Source: Nitriliruptoraceae bacterium
GTDB lineage: Bacteria > Actinomycetota > Nitriliruptoria > Nitriliruptorales > Nitriliruptoraceae
Direction: 5' to 3'
DNA: 31,600 nucleotides
Assembly: GCA_007118045.1 (NCBI GenBank)
Contig: SKTG01000019.1
Coordinates: 1-31,600 of the forward strand
Shown here piece by piece: positions 27,650 to 31,600 of this stretch. A program made the position numbers and the translations under genes. Position 1 is the first letter of the stretch, and every line of letters begins with the position of its first letter. The notes under the pieces are model-generated. The model was not told where the DNA came from. It searched no databases and saw only the letters and a program-made list of their open reading frames with translations.

Positions 27650-29473
27650 ATGGACGCCCTCACCCCCGAGATGCTCGGGATCCTCGCGATCCTCGTGCTC
27701 GCGATCACCCTGTTCGTCAGCGAGGTCGTCCGCATCGACGTCGCGGCCATCCTGATCATGGTGATCGTCGGTGTGAGCGGGTTGGTGCCCACCGCGGACG
27801 TGTTCGCGGGGTTCGCGTCGAACGCCGTCATCTCGATCATCGCGGTGATGATCCTCGGGGCCGGGCTCGACCGCGTCGGGGTGATGCGGTCCGTCGCGGC
27901 GTGGCTGCTTCGGGTCGGGGGGAGCACCGAACGGCGGATCGTCGCCTCGAGTTCGCTGGCGGTCGGCGGCATCAGCGCTTTCATGCAGAACATCGGCGCG
28001 GCCGCGCTGTTCCTGCCCGTCATGGAACGCATCTCCGAACGCACCGGGTCGCCCACGTCGCGCCTGCTGATGCCGATGGGGTTCGCGGCCATCCTCGGCG
28101 GGACGCTGACGCTGGTCGCATCCGGACCGCTGATCCTGCTCAACGATCTGCTCGCCTCGACCGCCGCCAACCTCGGTATCGAGATCGAGCCGTTCGGTCT
28201 GTTCGCTCCGACGCCGGTCGGCGTGGCGCTGCTGCTTGGTGGGGTCACGCTGTTCGCGGTCGGTGGGCGGTGGTTGCTCCCGGATGCGCCGGTCGACGCG
28301 GGAGGCGCCCCTCGCCCGCTGCCCGACATCACCGCACGCTACGGGCTCGACCGCGGCATGGAGGCGGTCCGCGTACCCGACGACAGTCCGCTCGTCGGAC
28401 GCGACATCGAGGAGGTGGAGGCGGCTGAGCCGGGCGTGCTGATCGCTGCGATCGCGGGGGTCGGGGAACCCGCCCGGTTGGCCCCGCCACGCGAGCAGCT
28501 GATCGAGCCCGGCTGCCTGCTCGGACTCAGTGGTCCCGACGAGCCGGTGGAAGCCTTCATCGTCGCGAACGGTCTCGAGCCCATCGACACCGGGCACGAC
28601 CCCCTGGCCTCCCTGATCGACCCGGACACCGCCGGCATGGTCGAGGTGGCGGTCCGACCGGGCTCCGGTGCGGTCGGAGCGCAGGTCCGGGACCTGCGTC
28701 TGCGGGTGCGCTTCGGAGCGGCGCTGCTCGGGATCCATCAGCGCGGCGAGGTCGTCACGGACGGGCTGCGCGAGCGTCGGTTGGCCGCCGGGGACGTGCT
28801 GGTGCTGTTCGGACCCTGGGAACGCCTTCGGGAGATCGACGACGACCCCACGCTGGTGGTGATGAGCGATCACCCCACGGCCCCTCCGCGGACCGGCAAG
28901 CGCTGGTGGGCGCTCGGCTCGTTCGTGCTCGCGCTCGGGCTCGTCATCGGGACGGACATGCAGCTCTCGCTCGCGCTCATGGTGGGCGCCCTGGGGGTGC
29001 TGCTGAGCGGGGCGCTGACCCCCGACGAGGCGTACCGGGCCGTCAGCTGGAAGACCGTGTTCCTCCTCGCGGCGCTGATCCCCCTCGGCCAGGCGGTGGA
29101 GGAGACCGGCACCGCCGCGTGGATCGCCGAGGGGGTGATCGCCGCGACCCAGGACCTGCCGGTCTGGGCCGTCCTGGCCACCATCGGGGTCCTCACGAGC
29201 GCCTTCACGTTGGTGGTCTCCAACGTCGGGGCCGTCGTCCTGTTGGTGCCCCTCGCGGCCAACGTCGCGGTCGGGGTCGGCGCGGACCCGGCCACCTTCG
29301 CGCTGATGGTGGCGCTCGCGGCCTCCAACGCCTTCGTGCTCCCCACCCATCAGGTCAACGCGCTGCTGCTGGGGCCCGGGGGCTACCGAGTGGCCGACTA
29401 CGTCCGAGCCGGCACCGCGATGAGCGTGCTGTTCCTGCTGATCGCGGTCCCGATGCTGCTGTGGCTCGGATGA
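27650..29473 (+). CDS. SLC13/DASS-type anion permease with two TrkA-C domains
   Basis: A 607-residue membrane transporter. Residues ~5-210 and ~415-605 are two hydrophobic halves with the SLC13/ArsB-type helices, including FMQNIGAAALFLPV (N-terminal signature with SAFMQN) and the C-terminal counterpart VVSNVGAVVLLVPLAAN and ASNAFVLPTHQVNALLLGPGGY. Between them lie two RCK_C/TrkA-C modules (~235-400), each ending in LxGDxLLxxG-like sequence (IEPGCLLGLSGP and LAAGDVLVLFGP). Relatives carry sulfate, dicarboxylates or other anions. Position after DUF302 and the CoADR-rhodanese gene suggests a sulfur oxyanion. The ATG at 27650 starts the first helix; 89 bp separate it from the upstream gene, so cotranscription is likely. 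Confidence 0.85.
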   Translation: MDALTPEMLGILAILVLAITLFVSEVVRIDVAAILIMVIVGVSGLVPTADVFAGFASNAVISIIAVMILGAGLDRVGVMRSVAAWLLRVGGSTERRIVASSSLAVGGISAFMQNIGAAALFLPVMERISERTGSPTSRLLMPMGFAAILGGTLTLVASGPLILLNDLLASTAANLGIEIEPFGLFAPTPVGVALLLGGVTLFAVGGRWLLPDAPVDAGGAPRPLPDITARYGLDRGMEAVRVPDDSPLVGRDIEEVEAAEPGVLIAAIAGVGEPARLAPPREQLIEPGCLLGLSGPDEPVEAFIVANGLEPIDTGHDPLASLIDPDTAGMVEVAVRPGSGAVGAQVRDLRLRVRFGAALLGIHQRGEVVTDGLRERRLAAGDVLVLFGPWERLREIDDDPTLVVMSDHPTAPPRTGKRWWALGSFVLALGLVIGTDMQLSLALMVGALGVLLSGALTPDEAYRAVSWKTVFLLAALIPLGQAVEETGTAAWIAEGVIAATQDLPVWAVLATIGVLTSAFTLVVSNVGAVVLLVPLAANVAVGVGADPATFALMVALAASNAFVLPTHQVNALLLGPGGYRVADYVRAGTAMSVLFLLIAVPMLLWLG

Positions 29474-29564
29474 GCCCCGGGGACCCGCTTCGCTGAGAGG
29501 CTTCGGCTGGGCCCACCGGGGCCTGGTCACCGGCACGCGCAGGTCCGACAGCGGCACCGGGCCG

Positions 29565-29579
29565 GCCGGCGACGCCGGC
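29565..29579. terminator. GC-rich hairpin after the SLC13 permease gene
   Basis: GCCGGC (29565-29570) and GCCGGC (29574-29579) pair around the loop GAC, about 90 bp after the permease stop. It is a short but perfect stem, with no T-tract. It probably separates this transcript from the next gene. Confidence 0.35.
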
Positions 29580-29661
29580 ACGGGACAGAGGCCGACGGCC
29601 CTCGATGGCGATGTCTTTCACCGCCTGCGCTCGCGGTCCGGAGCGGTCACGATCGTCCTTG

Positions 29662-29686
29662 CCCCGTCACCGTCCGGGTCACGGGG
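29662..29686 (+). promoter_or_regulatory. Hairpin just upstream of the thioredoxin-CcdA fusion gene
   Basis: CCCCGT-C-ACC (29662-29671) pairs with GGT-C-ACGGGG (29677-29686), nine base pairs broken by one C-C mismatch, with the loop GTCCG. It ends 21 bp before the ATG at 29708. It could be a leader structure, an inverted-repeat operator or an intergenic terminator; sequence alone does not decide. Confidence 0.4.
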
Positions 29687-29707
29687 TACCGACGCGGGGT
29701 GGACGCC

Positions 29708-31054
29708 ATGAGCGTTAGCGGGCCGGCGGGCTCCGGCCTGCTCCGCCGTCGCCTGCTCGTCCTCGTCGCCGGGCTGCTCGCGCTGCTCGCCGTCGCTCTA
29801 CCGGCACGCGGCGAGGACCCGGTGACGCTGCTGTACTTCGGTGCCGACGGTTGTCCCTACTGCGCGCAGATGGAGGTCTTCCTCGACGACCTCGAGGAAC
29901 GGTTCGGTGACGACCTCGTCGTCGAACGTCACGACGTCTCCAACGATCCGGCTGCGCGCGACCGTTGGATCGAGGAGATGGCGGCACGCGGCCAGGAGGC
30001 CCGCGGCGTCCCGACCGCGATGCTCGACGACATGGTCTGGGTCGGGTTCGACGCGAGCACCGGTGCGCGGGTGGAAGCTGCGGCCGCCGCGGAGATCGCG
30101 GCTCGCGGGTCGCCCCCGAGCCCGGCGAGCGACGACCTGCCCGACGGCACGACCGACGCATCCCCCGGTGAGGTGTCGGGCGACGACGTCGTGGTCAGTG
30201 TCCCCTTCCTGGGCGAGGTCGACGTCGCTTCCCGCTCCGCCGTCGCCGCGACGGCGCTGATCGCGTTCATCGACGGGTTCAACCCCTGCTCGCTCTGGGT
30301 GCTCGCCGTCCTGCTCGCGATGGTCCTGAACGCGGGCGCGACACGCGGCAGGGTCGCTCTGATCGGAGGCGTGTTCCTCGCCGTCACGGGATCGATCTAC
30401 GGCGCGTTCATCGCCGGGGTCTTCACGGTGATGGGGTTCGTCGAGTACCTCGGTGCCATCCGTGTCGGGGTCGCAGCCATCGCGCTGTTCGTCGGCGCGG
30501 TGAACGTCAAGGACTACTTCGCCTACAAGAAGGGGCTGTCCTTCACGATCCCGGACCGCTTCAAACCCCGGATCTACCGAGGTGGCCGTTCCGTTCGCGC
30601 TGCCGACCGTCCCCTTCCGGCGGTGGTGGGGACCACGGTGGCCATGGCCGCCGGCATCGCGCTGGTCGAGCTGCCGTGCACCGCCGGGTTCCCCGTCATC
30701 TGGTCGGGGATCATGCACACCCAAGGCATCGAAGGCACGAGCTTCGCCGGCTTGCTGGGGCTGTACCTGCTGACCTACGTCGGGCTGGAGGTGACGCTGT
30801 TCGTCGCGGTGCTCGTCACGCTCCAGGTCGGTCGCTTCGAGCAGCGCTACGGCCGGGTGCTCAAGCTCCTCGGCGGGACGGTGATGCTGGCGCTCGGTGG
30901 GGTCCTGCTGGTCGCGCCGGAACTGATGGAGAACCTGCCCGGAGCCACGCTCGTCATCGTCGGCGCGGTCGTGCTCGCGGTCCTGATCGATCTCATCGCC
31001 CGCCGGAGCTCCACCGACACCCACCCCGAGACACGCCGGGAAGCGCGGCGCTGA
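29708..31054 (+). CDS. Secreted thioredoxin domain fused to CcdA/DsbD-like electron-transfer membrane domain
   Basis: A 448-residue membrane protein. Residues ~11-36 are a signal sequence or anchor ending in PARGED. Residues ~37-135 are a thioredoxin/glutaredoxin-like domain with CPYC (C49, C52) and the cis-Pro segment RGVPTAM. A polar linker follows (~136-165). Residues ~175-440 form a six- to eight-helix DsbD-beta/CcdA-like domain with one cysteine in each half: FNPCSLWV (C194) and ELPCTAGFP (C324). Together these suggest electrons pass from cytosolic thioredoxin through the membrane cysteines to the outward CPYC domain. The thioredoxin module is N-terminal, whereas classical DsbD has it at the C-terminus. 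Start at ATG 29708; a GTG at 29699 is possible. A 234-bp gap separates it from the permease gene. Confidence 0.87.
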   Translation: MSVSGPAGSGLLRRRLLVLVAGLLALLAVALPARGEDPVTLLYFGADGCPYCAQMEVFLDDLEERFGDDLVVERHDVSNDPAARDRWIEEMAARGQEARGVPTAMLDDMVWVGFDASTGARVEAAAAAEIAARGSPPSPASDDLPDGTTDASPGEVSGDDVVVSVPFLGEVDVASRSAVAATALIAFIDGFNPCSLWVLAVLLAMVLNAGATRGRVALIGGVFLAVTGSIYGAFIAGVFTVMGFVEYLGAIRVGVAAIALFVGAVNVKDYFAYKKGLSFTIPDRFKPRIYRGGRSVRAADRPLPAVVGTTVAMAAGIALVELPCTAGFPVIWSGIMHTQGIEGTSFAGLLGLYLLTYVGLEVTLFVAVLVTLQVGRFEQRYGRVLKLLGGTVMLALGGVLLVAPELMENLPGATLVIVGAVVLAVLIDLIARRSSTDTHPETRREARR

Positions 31055-31150
31055 CGGCTCCACGAGCGGTGCCCTAGGAGCTTGGGTCGCTAACGGCGAG
31101 ATGGCGCCGACGTGTGATGTCGACGGCGGTGGTCGTGTCCCTGGCGGGGG

Positions 31151-31600
31151 TCATCCGAGGGCCGGTTCGGGGGTCAGGGCCGCGACGAGCCCTCGCAGGG
31201 CCTGACCAGCGTTGTGGAGTAGCCCGCCGGGGGTGGCGCTGCGGGGACGGTTCGAGGGGGTCTGGGGGAGCTTGTCGCGGTGGGCGGCGAGCTTGCGCAG
31301 GTTGTGCACGGTGGCGTGCAGCATCCACTCTGCTCGGGCGGCATCGTGACCACGCAGCAGCAGCGCTCCGGCGCCCTGGAGGGTCTTCATCTGGCCGAAC
31401 ACCGGCTCGGGGATGACCTTGCGCCGCGCGTAGACCGCCTTGCCCTTCTTGGTGCGCAGCTTGCGGGCCATCCGCTGCTTCGGGGTCGCATCGGTGGGGA
31501 TCCGACCTCTGGGCGCGGCGGGGATCTCTTCGTTGTGCTTGAGCCGGCCCGTCGCGACGTAGCCGTCAACCTGCGCATCGAGCAACGTCTGGTAGTTGTC
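31151..31600 (-). mobile_element. Transposase, IS1182-type, C-terminal part cut by window end
   Basis: A frame open to the window edge encodes 149 residues of a DDE transposase C-terminus. The diagnostic segment is YARRKVIPEPVFGQMK, the catalytic-Glu region of the IS1182/DDE_Tnp_1_6 group, preceded by KHNEEIP and KLRTKKGKAVY. The tail after ATVHNLRKLA is Pro/Arg-rich. The 5' part lies beyond position 31600, so I cannot tell whether the element is intact. I could not identify its terminal inverted repeat in 31055-31150. It lies convergent to the thioredoxin-CcdA gene. Confidence 0.85.

Noticed and set aside
27515..29581. 688-codon minus-strand open frame opposite the SLC13 permease
   Set aside because: Low-complexity His/Asp/Gln/Arg composition typical of antisense frames. 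The plus strand holds a clear transporter.

Overview
The window is very GC-rich, and almost every codon in its real genes ends in G or C. GTG starts are common and genes are often coupled by 4-bp ATGA/GTGA overlaps. A minus-strand thyX ... dapA-rnj-ftsK arrangement is typical of Actinomycetota, so this is most likely a high-GC, possibly deep-branching, actinobacterium. The placement is inference; no rRNA or other phylogenetic marker is present. I found no tRNA, rRNA or CRISPR array.

Layout. (1) 1-7600: a small secreted or membrane protein; then on the minus strand ftsK (DNA translocase), rnj (RNase J) and dapA; then a convergent plus-strand pair (Dabb-domain protein and membrane protein) set between dapA and thyX. 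(2) 7212-9205: a small membrane protein coupled to thyX, encoding a long two-part ThyX whose signature motif is split between its halves. (3) 9520-10299: a SAM-dependent methyltransferase gene with an in-frame TGA where relatives carry a conserved Cys, followed at once by a SECIS-like hairpin; I read it as a selenoprotein. (4) 10653-12506: an ABC exporter. (5) 12556-14475: a protein with 13 uninterrupted 35-residue pentatricopeptide-like repeats, divergent from rnz (RNase Z). (6) 15694-25101: a tightly coupled six-gene minus-strand operon, transcribed as MinD-like ATPase > amino-acid-permease-like membrane protein > receiver-HAMP protein > hybrid kinase with Hpt > receiver-kinase > receiver fused to a cysteine-free thioredoxin-reductase-like flavoprotein. 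(7) 25266-31054: plus-strand sulfur/thiol genes: DUF302 protein, CoA-disulfide-reductase/rhodanese fusion, SLC13-type permease, thioredoxin-CcdA fusion. (8) 31151-31600: the 3' part of an IS1182-type transposase, cut by the window end.

How the genes work together. The six-gene operon holds two kinases, five receivers and one Hpt. Its likely topology is a membrane permease/transceptor and a MinD-type ATPase feeding a phosphorelay whose last product is a flavoprotein that can bind FAD but cannot do dithiol exchange. A perfect palindrome (25163-25176) lies just upstream of the first gene. The sulfur genes suggest persulfide or CoA-disulfide handling with import of a sulfur oxyanion or other anion, and export of reducing power to the cell surface. 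The strongest candidates for something undescribed are the selenomethyltransferase, the PPR-like protein and the MinD/permease/phosphorelay operon.
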